Of a stretch of 64,000 bases of DNA, positions 21,172 through 32,879 are shown in pieces (positions within the stretch are counted from its first letter, which is position 1; each line of letters begins with the position of its first letter). Both the position numbers and the translations under genes were made by a program. The stretch is taken from positions 13,160,849 to 13,224,848 of the forward strand of contig JAKZAP010000001.1 in NCBI GenBank assembly GCA_023053575.1. The letters run 5' to 3'. This DNA comes from Branchinecta lynchi (taxonomy: Eukaryota > Arthropoda > Branchiopoda > Anostraca > Branchinectidae). The notes beneath the pieces are model-generated. The model saw only the letters and a list, made by a program, of their open reading frames with translations, did no database searches and was not told the origin of the DNA.

Positions 21172-24168
21172 GTGTTGCGAGAGCAACACTTTGGTTTTGT
21201 CCTGTTTTTTTTTGTTTTTTTTTTTGTTTTTTTCCTATGACTCCGATTTCATTTTATTCCTGGTAACTGGGAAGGGTCTAACCTGTGCGGTTTTTACGGA
21301 AAGTGTGGACCTTAGGCCGGATTGATGAATATGGCATTACATTTTGGAAAGCTCCATAGAACTCTTGCCTGGGGCCAATAAGGATGGTTTTTGCTTGTCA
21401 TCGAGCCAGAGCCTACGGTTTGCGAAGTGAAGTGGAGTTGTATAGCCTATGTCGGAGAGGACCATCTCAAGTTGTGTAGCGAACCTTTCGTTTCATCAAA
21501 CCATGTTTCTGCTTTCGAGTGGAAAGCTCCGTTCTAGCACGCTAGCAGGCAGGCACCAGTTTCGAATTGAAGATGGACTAAAATCTATAAGTGTTAAATA
21601 TATGCGGCAGTTACCCGGCCCCACAGCCAACATATCTTCTTTGAGTGATAAATAGAAAAATCTACAGAGACAAAAAAGCGGCTTTTTCCCACGGGTCCGA
21701 AAGTGCTGCCATCTATTGTTTCTGTCCATGTCTGCGACGATTCCAGCTGAGTTTATAATTTTTTTTTTTTGCACTTGGGTTTGCGGTAGAGTAACGGTAT
21801 CAGATGTGCCCCTTAAACTTTAAAAGTTATCTCATTGCTAAAGAAACTAGAGCTTATCCTTTGCTCCTTTCTAAGTCGTGACGTTAGAAAGTTGGCCTAC
21901 GGCAAAAAAGTCAACTTTTGAACTAAGACAGGTAGAATTTTTTTTTCGACGGCAATCGATAGCCACTGATGAGCTGATCAAAGTATATGTCATCCATTTT
22001 TTGGTACAAAAATTCCTTCATGAGATACACCAGTTTGAAAATTTCCAAGGGGCTGACAACTTCAGTAGTAAGGTACATTGAAACCAAAAATAGGCGATAG
22101 CAGGTATGCGCCATGTAGGGGACTTTTAAGCAACAGTCGACTGTTAGCTCATAACCATCTTCGGTAATGAGGGCCTTGCAGCTTTTGCAAGTTGGTGTAC
22201 CTGTTATTTGTTTCCGGTGTATTCGATGGTAAGAACAATTTGGTTCCATTTGTGTACGCGATTTCAGCTGAGTTTATCATTCGTTTTTTTGCACTTGGGT
22301 TTGCGGTAGAGAAATGGTATCAGATGTACCTCTTAAACTTTAGAAGTTCTCTCATTGTTAAAGAAACTAGAGCTTATCCTTTGCTCCTTTGTAAGCGGTG
22401 ACGTTAGAAAGTTGGCCTACGGCAAAAAAGTCAACTTTTGAACTAAAACAGGTAGAATTTTTTTTTTCGACGGCAATCGATAGCCGCTGATGAGCTGATC
22501 AAAGTATATGTCCTACATTTTTTGGTACACAAATTCCTTCATGAGATACACCAGTTTGAAAGTTTCAAGGGGTTGACAACTTCAGTAGTAAGGTACACAC
22601 TGAAACCAAAAATAGGTGATACCAGTTGTGAGAAATGTAGGGGACTTGTACGCGGCAGTCCAGTGTTAGCTCATAATCATCTTCGGCAATGAGGGGTTTG
22701 CAGCTTTCGCTAGTTGGCGTACCTGTCATTTGATGGTAAGAACAATTAGGTTCCCAATTGTAAGACATGCAAGGGACTTGTCAGTAATAATAGGCTGTTA
22801 TGCTACAAAAATCTTCAGCGATGAGGGGTTTGTAACTTTTGCTAGCCGGTGTACCCATTATTTTTATCCGGTGAACTTGATGTCTGTCACGGGAAAGGGA
22901 CTTGGACTTGTCAAATTGTTGCACATTATTCGATTTATATAAAACTGACGGTAAGAAAGTTTGTATCGATGGTCTCTCGCTGTATCCTAGGATTCACTGT
23001 TTTCGCAACGGGTACAAACGATAATGTAAAACAAGGTAGTTTCGTAATAATTAATAGTGTCATCTATGGTATTTTAATCCTGAAAAGTTTCGGCTAGCTT
23101 TATAATACCAACTAGATTATATAGGATATTGTTCCAAGTTTTCATCCGTCACGATGTCTACGATTGAAAAGGATAAAGTTCAACTGACTGCAAAGTCAAT
23201 TTAGTCCCTTTTTCCGATATTCTTTTGTTGTGGTTAGGGCAATCGATAGCCCTTGAAGAGCTGATCAAAATATATGCCATCCATTTTTTTGAACAAAAAT
23301 CCTTCATAAGATAAACCAGTTTGAAAGTTTCAAGGGGTTGACAACTTCAGGAGTAAGGTACACACTGAAACCAAAAATAGGCGATACCAGTTGTGAGACA
23401 TGTAAGGGACTTGTAAGCAACAGTCGACTGTTAGCTCATAATCATCTTCGGCAATGAGGAGTTTGCAGCTTTTGCTAGTTGGTATACCTGTTATTTGTAT
23501 CAGGTGTATTAGATGGTAAGAACAATTTTGTTCCCAAAAAGCCAAAACGGCTTTTATGCTATAATCATCTTCAGCGATGAGGGGTTTGCAACTTTTAATA
23601 GCTGGTGTATCCATTATTTATTCCGATGAATTTGATGTCAATCACGGGAAGGGGACTTGTAAGTAAGAATCGGTTCACGATGGGCTAGAAATTTTTGAAA
23701 ATTGGTGCACATTGTATTCGATATCTGTAAATATGACGGTAAGAAAGTTTGTATCGATGGTCTATCGCTATAACCGAGGATTAACTGTTTACACAACGGG
23801 TACAAACGATACGGTAATCTAAAACAATAAGGTTGTTTTGTAATAATTAATAGTGTCATCTGTGGTATTTTAATCCTGAAACGTTACGGATAGCTTTATA
23901 ATACCAACTAGATTATATAAGATATTGTTCCAAGTTTTCATCCGTCACGATATCTACGATTGAAAAGGATAAAGTTCAACTGACCGCCAAGTCAATTTAG
24001 TCCCTTCTTCCGATATTGTTTTCTTGTTGGTTTTACAACGCTAAAGAACAGCTTTTGATCATGTGATTATTCTTTTTAGAACATACCGTTTTAAAAGCTT
24101 CGATAAGTTGACAAGCAGCATTTAACTGACAGCGAAGAAACAAAACCAAAGTGTTGCTCTCGCAACAC
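21172..24168. mobile_element. 3-kb element with perfect 28-bp TIRs and internal tandem modules
   Basis: 21172-21199 and 24141-24168 are exact reverse complements. Each TIR starts GTGTTGCGAGAGCAACAC, itself a hairpin of 7 bp with a GAGA loop. Just outside, more such palindromes follow (GTTGCCCCGGCAAC near 24214). The inside is built from two modules repeated in the order A, A, B, A, B (about 21753, 22268, 22860, 23226, 23640). Module A carries GGCAATCGATAGCC, GCTGATCAAA-TATATG and ACAACTTCAG-AGTAAGGTAC. Module B carries ACGGTAAGAAAGTTTGTATC and CATCCGTCACGAT. On the minus strand three A copies stay open over a shared peptide (CKPLIAEDDYELT), but no domain is recognised. The superfamily is unknown. 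Confidence 0.8.
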
Positions 24169-24339
24169 TTTAGTCGGCGAAGCCGGACAAAGGTTGCCGC
24201 AACACTTCACGTTGCCCCGGCAACGTAGGTCTAGTTAAAGATTAAAGTACGTCGCGTCGTCTTATTGGTTGTTGTTACACCAAATCCTCATCCATAGATA
24301 TATCTCCCCAATATACAAGAGCTGGACTTGAGACCTGTC

Positions 24340-25115
24340 ACTGACAAACTTATCTCAGGGGAAATCTGGGCCCAGCTACCCATGAACGGGAGGGGGGGGG
24401 GGGGGGTGTATACCAGCTTAGAGTTTGATTCCATTCACGGGTCAAAAACTTTTTTCATGGGCAATTTGGGCCCACTTGCCATTGAACGGGGAGGGTGGGG
24501 TGGTTCAGCTCTCCACAACTCCTACGATCCAAAAGCACAAAGGAATTACATCGCCTTATTTCCAGTTAATATCAAGTTAAAAACATTAAAAATTTGGCAA
24601 TCTGGGCCCAATTGCCCCTGAACCAAGTGGGGGTGGGGTTTGGGACCCGTAAAAAGTAAAAAGGGACCCCAATGGTCACAATCCTACCAAGTTTCAACTT
24701 GATACCTGTTAATTCCTGTCACGGGTAACGAACTTCACTCCTGGGCTATCTGGGCCTAGTTGCCCATGAACGGAGTGGGTGGGGGAAGTGCAACTTTAAA
24801 AGCAATTTCCCAGCCCTAGGATCTACACGTCCAAGAAATGTCATCGTCCTATGTCCAGTTCTGGTCAAGTTATGAACATTATTCACTGGGCAATCTGGGA
24901 CCATTTGCACATGAACCGGGCAGGTGTGGGGGGTGGGAACCCCAAAAGGCACAACTAGACCCCAATACCCACAAGTGTACCAAGTCTGAACTTGATACTT
25001 GCATTGGTTCACGAGTTATGAGCTCCACAAATATGGTGAAAACCGAAAGCTGAAAGCTGCTACAGCGCTCGCAATAGTGGAATGTTCCAAGGAACACTCC
25101 ACTAAAAATGGCACA
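24340..25115 (+). repeat. Tandem array of GGGCCCA-TTGCCCATGAACGG units
   Basis: At least five units (24365, 24462, 24597, 24745, 24890) contain CAATCTGGGCC and TTGCCCATGAACGG followed by a G-rich run. They are separated by segments with CAAGTT-AACTTGATACCTG. The array ends AATGTTCCAAGGAACACTCC, like the solo unit at 3540-3775. A run of 16 G lies near 24391. Confidence 0.8.
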
Positions 25116-25159
25116 AATGTGTTACTGTGTCTCTTTGTTTTGATTTAAACCATTTTTAG

Positions 25160-25890
25160 TTTCAGCTGCGAACGCGTACGATTGTTTATTGGGGCATCAG
25201 GTGGGACGATAGTTCGGTGTTGGACAGATGCAAGGATTTTACACCCAAACTTAAGAATTAGTATGTTACGACGTTCATGCAGTGAGCGGAGGGATAATTC
25301 TGTTAGAAGAGATTCATAGGAACTGGTTACTTGCTGACCAAGTATATTAACTGATACTGCTCTCTTCTGTACACGCTCTATTTCGTCAGACCCGTATGCT
25401 GTATTTTAGGCGAAAGGGGCCCATAAGGGGCATGCGTACTCGATTGCAGGTCTTACGTGACACAAGTAAACAGCCTTCAGACTATCACGGTCGCAACCAA
25501 ACTGCCTCGTCTGTATGAGCGTTTGGAGTGATGCATTTCCCGATTTTATTACAGTCTGAATGTTATCAATAAATGAACAGTCACTCGACAGGGTGACCCC
25601 TAGAATTTTTTGCTGACGTTACTACAGGGAAAGGTACTTCGGGACATATGAAATCTCTTTTCAGCGGGTTGAACCGCAGGACCTGTGACTTTTTTACATT
25701 TAGACTAAGATCGTACTCAGTGCACTGATAAAAAAAAAATGACTGAAACAGGTCGTCCGCGAATTGTGGCTCGGCGACTCTATTCACTACAAGGTATTTT
25801 AGAATAAATGACAGGTCATCAACAAACTTAAATCGCTCTTCAAATGATGAAAGCAGAAAGTTGATCAGGCATATGAAAACACTGCCCTTT
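25160..25890 (-). pseudogene. LINE relic related to the 13.6-16.6 kb element
   Basis: The minus strand from about 25890 reads VFICLINFLLSSFEERFKFV, DDLSFIL (domain C), NVKKSQVLRF, AVYLCHVRPAIEYACPLWAP, VQKRAVSINILG and LSLRSLHERRNIL. Stops and shifts separate these pieces. They line up piece by piece with the C-terminal half of the open ORF2 at 13592-16648 (KFADDLSS, MYVRSQTEYACPAWHP, VQKRACKIMLG, LRLQRLAERRHDL), so both belong to one family. It is 5' truncated just after domain B. Confidence 0.9.
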
Positions 25891-25909
25891 CACGGTCAAC
25901 CGAAACAGG

Positions 25910-25935
25910 CGAGAGCCCTTTAATCAGGGCTCTCG
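25910..25935. repeat. Perfect 10-bp hairpin followed by TTTT
   Basis: CGAGAGCCCT and AGGGCTCTCG flank a 6-nt loop, followed by TTTTAAGG. In bacteria this would be read as an intrinsic terminator; here it sits at the 5' junction of a LINE relic. The following stretch (25938-25995) resembles 37652-37712. Confidence 0.75.
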
Positions 25936-26150
25936 TTTTAAGGAAGAAGAAGAACAAAATCCCCCAAACAGGGTCCTATCCTTCCTTGTTATTACAATAA
26001 AATCTTTAGTACCAAGGCCAGTTTTTTGGGAAAATATCCAAAATGCTTTCGACTAATCAATTTAAATTTGCCAAAATAGACGTTGACTTGTTAGGTCCTG
26101 AAACTGACTGAATTTGGCCAGAAGTTTCCAACTGAAATAAGATCGCCGAG

Positions 26151-27084
26151 TTTTTGGAATCCCAAAACGTAAGTGGCGGGATACCTATGACATCACAAAA
26201 TTGTCCGTCTGTTCGTCCGTCCGTCTGTCTGTCTGTGTGCACTATAACTCTCGAAGGGAATGAGATGTTTTGATGAAACTTGGTGTGAGGATTCTTTGGG
26301 TCAAGAGTAAGGTCGAGTTCGTAGATGGGCTCTGTAGCCCTACATTTATGGGTGGGGGAGGGGCTTAATGAAATAAAGGGGCAAATGAAATATTTGTAAA
26401 CAGACAATGTGATAGTCGATTATGGGGTAAGAAGACATGATGAACACGAGGGTGAAAACCATTTTGTCATCGGACAAGTAGTTCGCCCGGAATCCGGCCA
26501 AAACCGAAAAGTTTGTTAAAATTAAAAGTTTTATTTGAAGTTGATTAGGTGTTCGATTTAGGGATAGGAAGACATGCTGAACATGATGGTGAAAACCATT
26601 TTCTCGCCGGGAAACTAGTTCGCCCAAAATTCGCCCAAAACCGGAAAGTTTGTTAAAAGTAAAAGTTTTATTTGAAATTTATTAGATGTCCGATTTAGGG
26701 GTAAGAAGACATGCTGAAAAGTATGAAGAGTATGTAAAAGTATTTTCTACCCGGACAACTTGTTCGCCCGGAATCAGGCCGAAACCGGAAAATTTGTTAA
26801 AAGCAGAAGTTTTATTTGAAGTTGATTAGAAGACAAACTTAGGCGTAAGAAGAGACGTTGAATCTGTCTGACAATTTTTTTTTACCGGGACATATAATTC
26901 GTTCGGAATCCGGTTGAAACCGGATGTTTTTTATAAGTTAAAGTTTTACTTGAAGTTGATTATCTGTTCTTTGTACGGATAAGAGATACGCTAAATTCAT
27001 TTCTGGACAAGTATGGTAGTTCGTTGGCAGTTGTCTGGATCAAATATTAGATTTTTGGAATCCCATCGAAGCCTTCGATCTTTT
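26151..27084 (+). mobile_element. GGATCC-ended minisatellite element, copy 3
   Basis: The head TTTTTGGAATCCCAAAACG is followed by a GTCTGTCTGTCT run (26200-26235). Five units of about 125 bp follow (TTAGATGTTCGATTTAGG, AAGACATGCTGAA, GGAATCCGGCC-AAACCGGAAA). The tail reads GTCTGGATCAAATATTAG and TTTTTGGAATCCCATCGAA. One GGATCC has become GAATCC at both ends. Confidence 0.88.
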
Positions 27085-28013
27085 TTAATTTGAAGATAGC
27101 GTCAGACGATGACAGCACATTCATAGAGGTTTAACATGAACTTTTTGAAAATCGTCATTATTCACAACAATGACAATGGTTGTGTAGCATTAAAATTCGA
27201 AAGACGCCAGGGATCTAAGTACGCAAATGTATCCTGCCGGACTTTACCAAGCGTGTTCGGACTTTACCACACATGCCAGATGAAGATAGTACGCTAAAAA
27301 CTTCGCGCCGTGTCGCCTTATAGTTTATCACCATCCAATTAATTTATCGCCACCTCAATGGCGCCCATTGTCGCGCCGCTGCGACTACAATCGGCGAAAG
27401 TGCCTACGCTAGACGATAAGAACCCCGCACAAGAAAGACCCAGCCCTGGCCTCTTCTTCAACAGTATCAAGTTCTACAAGCTCCGTCTCTCGAGACAGAG
27501 CTTCGGAACTGTGGGAATTCGTAATTCTGATCATATAACTGACGAATTACCAACAGCTGGACAGGGCAGGATAAGTTATGAACAATCAAGAATACGATAA
27601 AGGGTAACATATCCAGCTCATTTCGAAATGACGTGACTGTAACTCACGAGTAATCAGCACGATACGCTGTGACGAGGATGCCGGTATAGAGACCCAAAGT
27701 GTAAAAAGTGTGCGGGAATTTGAAGGGTATTTTCCTTGCTTCTTAATGAAGATGCCCATCGCCACAAAGACCCGTAACGCTGTAAGGGGATATTTACGGC
27801 AATACAAGTCGAAGCACAACTTGCACTAGAAGCAAATGTCCTTTTCGTTAATTAAACCAAGGCCCTAGGCTGTTAAAAACCCCAGCTTAAATCTAGCAAT
27901 GACCCTTTAGTAATTTCTTCTAATGATGCAAACGCTCCTTCAGTTTTACCAGGCTTTGGTAAATTAAGGCGTGGCTTTGTCTTTGTCCAATCTCGAGAAG
28001 TTTTCGGTGAGAA
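27085..28013. other. No recognisable feature
   Basis: Unique intronic sequence between two oppositely oriented copies of the minisatellite element. An 80-codon forward frame at 27358 has no family match. Confidence 0.4.
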
Positions 28014-29226
28014 ATCAACCAAGACCAAAGGTATCGATGGGATCCCAAAAATCTAATATTTGATTAAGACAATAGGGTCTTGTCTTCGCCAGATCCAGTC
28101 TCTAATCATCGGAGAAAACCAAAGTTCAGATATACCTCTATAAGCCATATCTATTTTGACGATACTGACCAAGACTTCCTGCTTTACTTCTGCCAAGTTT
28201 CCGGTTTCACCCAAATTCCGAGCAAACTACTGGTCCAGAAAAAAAAGAAAATTCAGAAACAAATCCAGCGTCAAATCCCTATAAAAAGCATCTAATCAAC
28301 TGAATAAAAGTTTGACTTCCCTTAATCTTTCATCTAATAAAACTTTTGCTTTTAAAGTTCAATGGGCACATCAAACTACCCCAATCCCACTCTGTAACAA
28401 CCTAGGAACAATGCTTACCCCTTAGATCAGCAGATTTTTCAACAGTTTCCTCTCTGTGATATTTCAAAGCGTATTTTTTTGGGCCAGTAAATGCTCAATT
28501 TACTAGCTTGGACAAAGATAAAAGTGAAGTTTCTTATAATACTTAGTAGATCTTTCTTTTATGCATAAATCAGCTTGTATAATTCAGATTTGAATACATT
28601 ATTTGTTTTTTAATGATTTTTGTAGCTATGTAATTTTTTATAAGCTTATTGTATATTCTGGTACATTTTATAAAGCAAGTTAATCAAGCTTCACAACACT
28701 ATTCCACAAAGAAAAACTTTTAATCAACTTCAAATGAAACTTTTACTTTTAAACAACTTTTCGGTTTTTACCGGATTCCGGACGAACTGCTTGTTCGGCG
28801 AGAAAGTGATTTTCTGATTTTCACCATCGTGCTCAGCATGTATTCTTACCCCTAAATAGACCATTTAATCAACTTCATATAAAACTTTTACTTTTAACCT
28901 ACTTTCTGGTTTTCGCCGGATTCCGGACGAACTAATCGTCCGGCGAGGAAATGGTTTTCACTATAGTGCTCAGCATGCTTTCTTACACCATAATCGACTA
29001 TCACATAAGATGTTTAAAAATATTTTGTTTGCCCCTTAATGTGAACCCCCTCCCCCACCCCTAAATGTAGAGCTACAGAGGCCATCTACGAACTTGACCT
29101 TACCCTTGACCCAATGAATCCTCACACCAAGTTTCATCAAAATATCTTATTCCCTTCGAGAGTTATAGCGCGCACAGACGGACAACTTTTGCGATGCCCT
29201 ATACTTACGTTTTGGGATCCCAAAAA
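28014..29226 (-). mobile_element. GGATCC-ended minisatellite element, copy 4
   Basis: Reverse orientation. The head is at 29226 (TTTTGGGATCCCAAAA rc, with a short GACGGAC run at 29175). Two clear units of about 125 bp lie at 28700-29010. The tail is at 28014 (AAGACCAAAGGTATCGATGG). Part of the inside (28330-28690) is AT-rich and not unit-like. Confidence 0.85.
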
Positions 29227-29413
29227 GTTGCGGGAAGCATGAAGACAGTCTATTGCAGCGGGAGAGGAGAATCGTTATGGGCGCAAACTGCTGGTACGGC
29301 AAGAGAAACAGGAAGAAGAAAAGGCTCTTTTTTGACACATGTCTTCTAGGGCCTATTTAAAGACTGCGAGAGCAACTCGAAGACCGGTAATAACAATATT
29401 AATTTTTAATGTG

Positions 29414-30750
29414 TTTTTGGGATCCCAAAACGTAAGTGGAGGGATACCTATGAAATCGCAAAAGTTGTCCGTCTGTCCGTCCGTCCGTCTGTGCGCACTG
29501 TAACTCTCGAAGGGAATGAGATATTTTGATGAAACTTGGTGTGAGGATTCTTTGGGTCAAGAGTAAGGTCAAGTTAGTAGATGGGCTATTTAGCCCAACA
29601 TTTAGGGGTGGGGGACGGGTTTTAGATTAAGGGGCAAATTCAATATTTCTAAACAGATAATGTGATAGTCGATTATGGGGTAAGAAGACATGTTGAACAC
29701 GATGGTGAAAACCATTTTGTCATCGGAAAATTAGTTCGCCCGGAATCCGGCCAAAACCGGAAAGTTTGTCAAAAGTAAAAGTTTTATTTGAAGTTGATTA
29801 AATGGTCTATTTAGGGGTAAGAATACATGCTGAGCACGATGGTGAAAATCAGAAAATCACTTTCTCGCCGAACAAGAAAAATGTTCGATTTAAGGGTAAG
29901 AAGACATGCTAAACACGATGGTGAAAACCGTTTTATCGCCGGACAAGTAGTTAGCCCAGAATCCGACCAAAAACGGGAAAGTCTGTTAAAAGTAAAAGTC
30001 TTATTTTAAATTGATCAGATGTTCGATTTAGGGGTAGGAAGCCATGCTGAACACAATGGTGAAAACCCTTTTCTCGCCGAACAAGTAGTGCGCCCGGAAT
30101 CCGGCCAAAACCGGAAAGTTTGTTAAAAGTAGATGTTTTATTTGAAGTTGATTAGATGTTCGATTTAGGGGTAAGAAGACATGCTGAACACTTATGTGAA
30201 AACAATTTTCTACCCAGACAAGTAGTTCGCCCGGAATCCGGCCAAAAGCGAAAATCGTTAAAAGTTCTTTTATTTGTAGTTGATTCGATGTTCGATTTAG
30301 GGGTAAAGAGATGGTGAATCCGTGTATGACAATCATTTTTTACCCGAACATATAGTTCGACGGGAATCCGGCTTGAGCCGGAAAATTTGTTATAACTTGA
30401 ATTTTTATTTGAAGTTGATTAGATGTTCAATATTGGGGAAAGAAGATACCCTGAGTTCGTTTTTGAGCTTTCTTTTTTCGCCGGAAAAGTAGTTCCTGAA
30501 TTCTGCCGAAACCGGGAAATTGGCAGAAGTGGCAGGAAGTTTTCGTCAAAACAGAGATGGCTTATAGGGATAAACACGCATGCTAATTCAATACCTGAAC
30601 TTGTTTTTCTCAGATGATTAACCTGTTTTTGAATTTTAATAGTAAAAATGTTCAAGGAGTCTGGCGAAGACTGGATCTGGCGAAGACAAGACCCAATTGT
30701 CTGGATCAAATATTGAATTTTTGGGATCCCATCGAAACCTTTGGTCTTGT
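29414..30750 (+). mobile_element. GGATCC-ended minisatellite element, copy 5 (longest)
   Basis: The complete head (TTTTTGGGATCCCAAAACG), a GTCCGTCCGTCCGTCTG run and about six units are followed by the tail GAATTTTTGGGATCCCATCG. It stands head to head with copy 4, 187 bp apart, so the two form a very large imperfect inverted repeat centred near 29320. Confidence 0.9.
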
Positions 30751-30774
30751 TAGGTTAAGCTTTTCGTCATCAAT

Positions 30775-30870
30775 CTAACACACAGCTTACTGCCAGGAGA
30801 TGAGAGGAAACGATAAGATGATAGTTATTTACATCACCAGAGCCCCCAGGCCATGGTAAAAAAAAAACCC
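30775..30870 (-). repeat. Short LINE-tail-like fragment
   Basis: TTATTTACATCACCAGAGCC and CCAGGCCATGG resemble the 3' UTR at 19826-19853 in the same orientation. It is too short to be sure. Confidence 0.4.
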
Positions 30871-31039
30871 AAAAGGAAAGCATACAGCAACAAACACTGC
30901 ATTGTGAATGATCGTTTGCGAATTTAGCTACCTTGTGAGTCACACTTGGATCCATCAGACTGATGGTGAAACCACAAACGTTCTCTCGGGAAATGGCGGA
31001 AATGAATCCTTCTTTCACAGTGAATGCATATTTTAATTA

Positions 31040-31320
31040 TCGGGTTCTGACTGAAGTAGAAACGGAAAGAAAAGGCTACTACGGCCTCGTGGGATAACAA
31101 CATAGCATACAATAATATTTTACTACCCCGTGTCAAGATGCAAAATAAACAAACAAATAATCAAGTTTAATTTGCCAGTCCTACGATCTCATTCTGACTG
31201 AAGTAAACGGAAAGAAAAGGCTTCTACGACCTTACGGGATTACAACATCCACAGTAATGTTTACTACCCTATGCAAACATAAAAAAAATACACAGAGAAA
31301 TGAGCAAGTTTAATTTGCCA
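31040..31320 (+). repeat. Tandem duplication, period about 150 bp
   Basis: TTCTGACTGAAGTA-ACGGAAAGAAAAGGCT and AATCAAGTTTAATTTGCCA (or close) occur in order at 31045-31172 and again at 31193-31320. Confidence 0.8.
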
Positions 31321-32870
31321 AGCGAGTCAAGCATTCACACTCATCCCGACTTAAGAGACGTGTCTCAATTGTGTCTGGCGACACTAGACGGATTAGTTAG
31401 CTGAAACTGTTTTTCGGAAACGGTTCGTCCTGATTTTGCAACGTTAAGGAATCCAACTGCTCTGTTTCACAAATCAATTGTTCAAACTTGCTGCGTAAAG
31501 ATGGCACTGCCTATTAGAACAAAGAGCCACCATGAGGCAGACCGACCACCACCACAACCGACTCCCCTACCCTTATTCCTCTTCAATCCATCCCATCAAG
31601 TCTCTAGCACAGGAAAAGCAGTGAGAAGTAGCGACTTCCAGCGGAAGGAAAAGCCTTAGGGGAAACTTGACAGACATGAGACAGAGCCATGATTATGCGA
31701 TGGAAAGGATCGATCTATGAAAGGATCCTGGATGGGCCTTTTGAGATTCCCAGTTTGGAAAGATGGCTCCAAAGAGAGTCTAGAACTTATCGTAGATTTT
31801 GAAGAACTCTCTCTATTTCTCAGAATGAAACAAGTGTTCACTTCCGAGAACTTACAAGGACCAAGGCTTACAGACTCCGATCAGTACAAAAGCGCGATAT
31901 CTATTTTTCTCGAAGCTTGCTAGGTAGGTAGGTACTAGAACCTGTCAAAAAATGTCAAAGTTCAGCGAGATTGATTCTCAACATGACAAGAATTTCCCTT
32001 CCAAACAACATGCGTCGACCCGAGGTATCCGGTAGCAAAATGCGAGAATGGTTAAGAAAAACGAATTTCAGTAAAGGGCATTCTCAAACAAAACGACAAC
32101 GTCGACGACAATAAGAACATAGAATTAGCCAAGCGAAGAATATTTGGGCGTCCATAAGCGAAATGGCTCTTAAACTACCGTATCTTCAATAAGAAATATT
32201 TGGTTCTCAGAACATTTCTGGCAGGTTCACTGTACAGTGTGGGACGATAATTTTTGCTCTATCCTGTGATGATAAGAACATGCGCGTAACAGCATAAATA
32301 GTGAGGGTACAAGAGACACTCAAATGTGCGAAAGAACTGAAGCAATAACAAGCCTATTTTCTTTAACTGACGACCACAACCCAAGTCAAGATAGGTGTGC
32401 GTGTATTGGTTGCCTGACATTTTATTTTTTTTACTAAAAGGAAATCCTGAAGGGAACCCTAGAAACTCTGCAGCTAGACTATCGTGCGAGCTGAACTCAT
32501 CTCCTTTCAACGAAAGATGCCGGGGCACCATGACGCGAATCAATCAACAATACAGAACCTACAATGAGTAGCACAGACGTACTAACGGATTTCCATTGCC
32601 AAGACGAGATTTCCCACATTGACTTCAAAGGTTGCCATCTAATTAAACAATCCATCAGGTCAGCATGACAACAAACTAAATGAAGCAATCAGGGAAAGGA
32701 GGAAACAGACGAATGAGTGTCTAATTCATTGCTAGGAAGCCAGACTGTAGTTACTTTTGACGGCGCAGAAAAAGAACACCGCAAATTGTTGACGAAAGCA
32801 CTCGCTCCGTTCCGCTCTAAGCCCTTGCACGAGGTTTGACGAATTCTGAAGTAAGCATCTGACAATCCAA
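31321..32870. other. No recognisable feature
   Basis: Unique intronic sequence. The open frames of 60-95 codons lack family signal. Confidence 0.4.
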
Positions 32871-32879
32871 ATAGTTTAC

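Noticed and set aside
25910..25935. Rho-independent terminator (stem-loop plus TTTT), hinting at bacterial DNA
   Set aside because: All surrounding sequence is animal intron and LINE. A single hairpin next to a repeat junction is not evidence of bacterial transcription.
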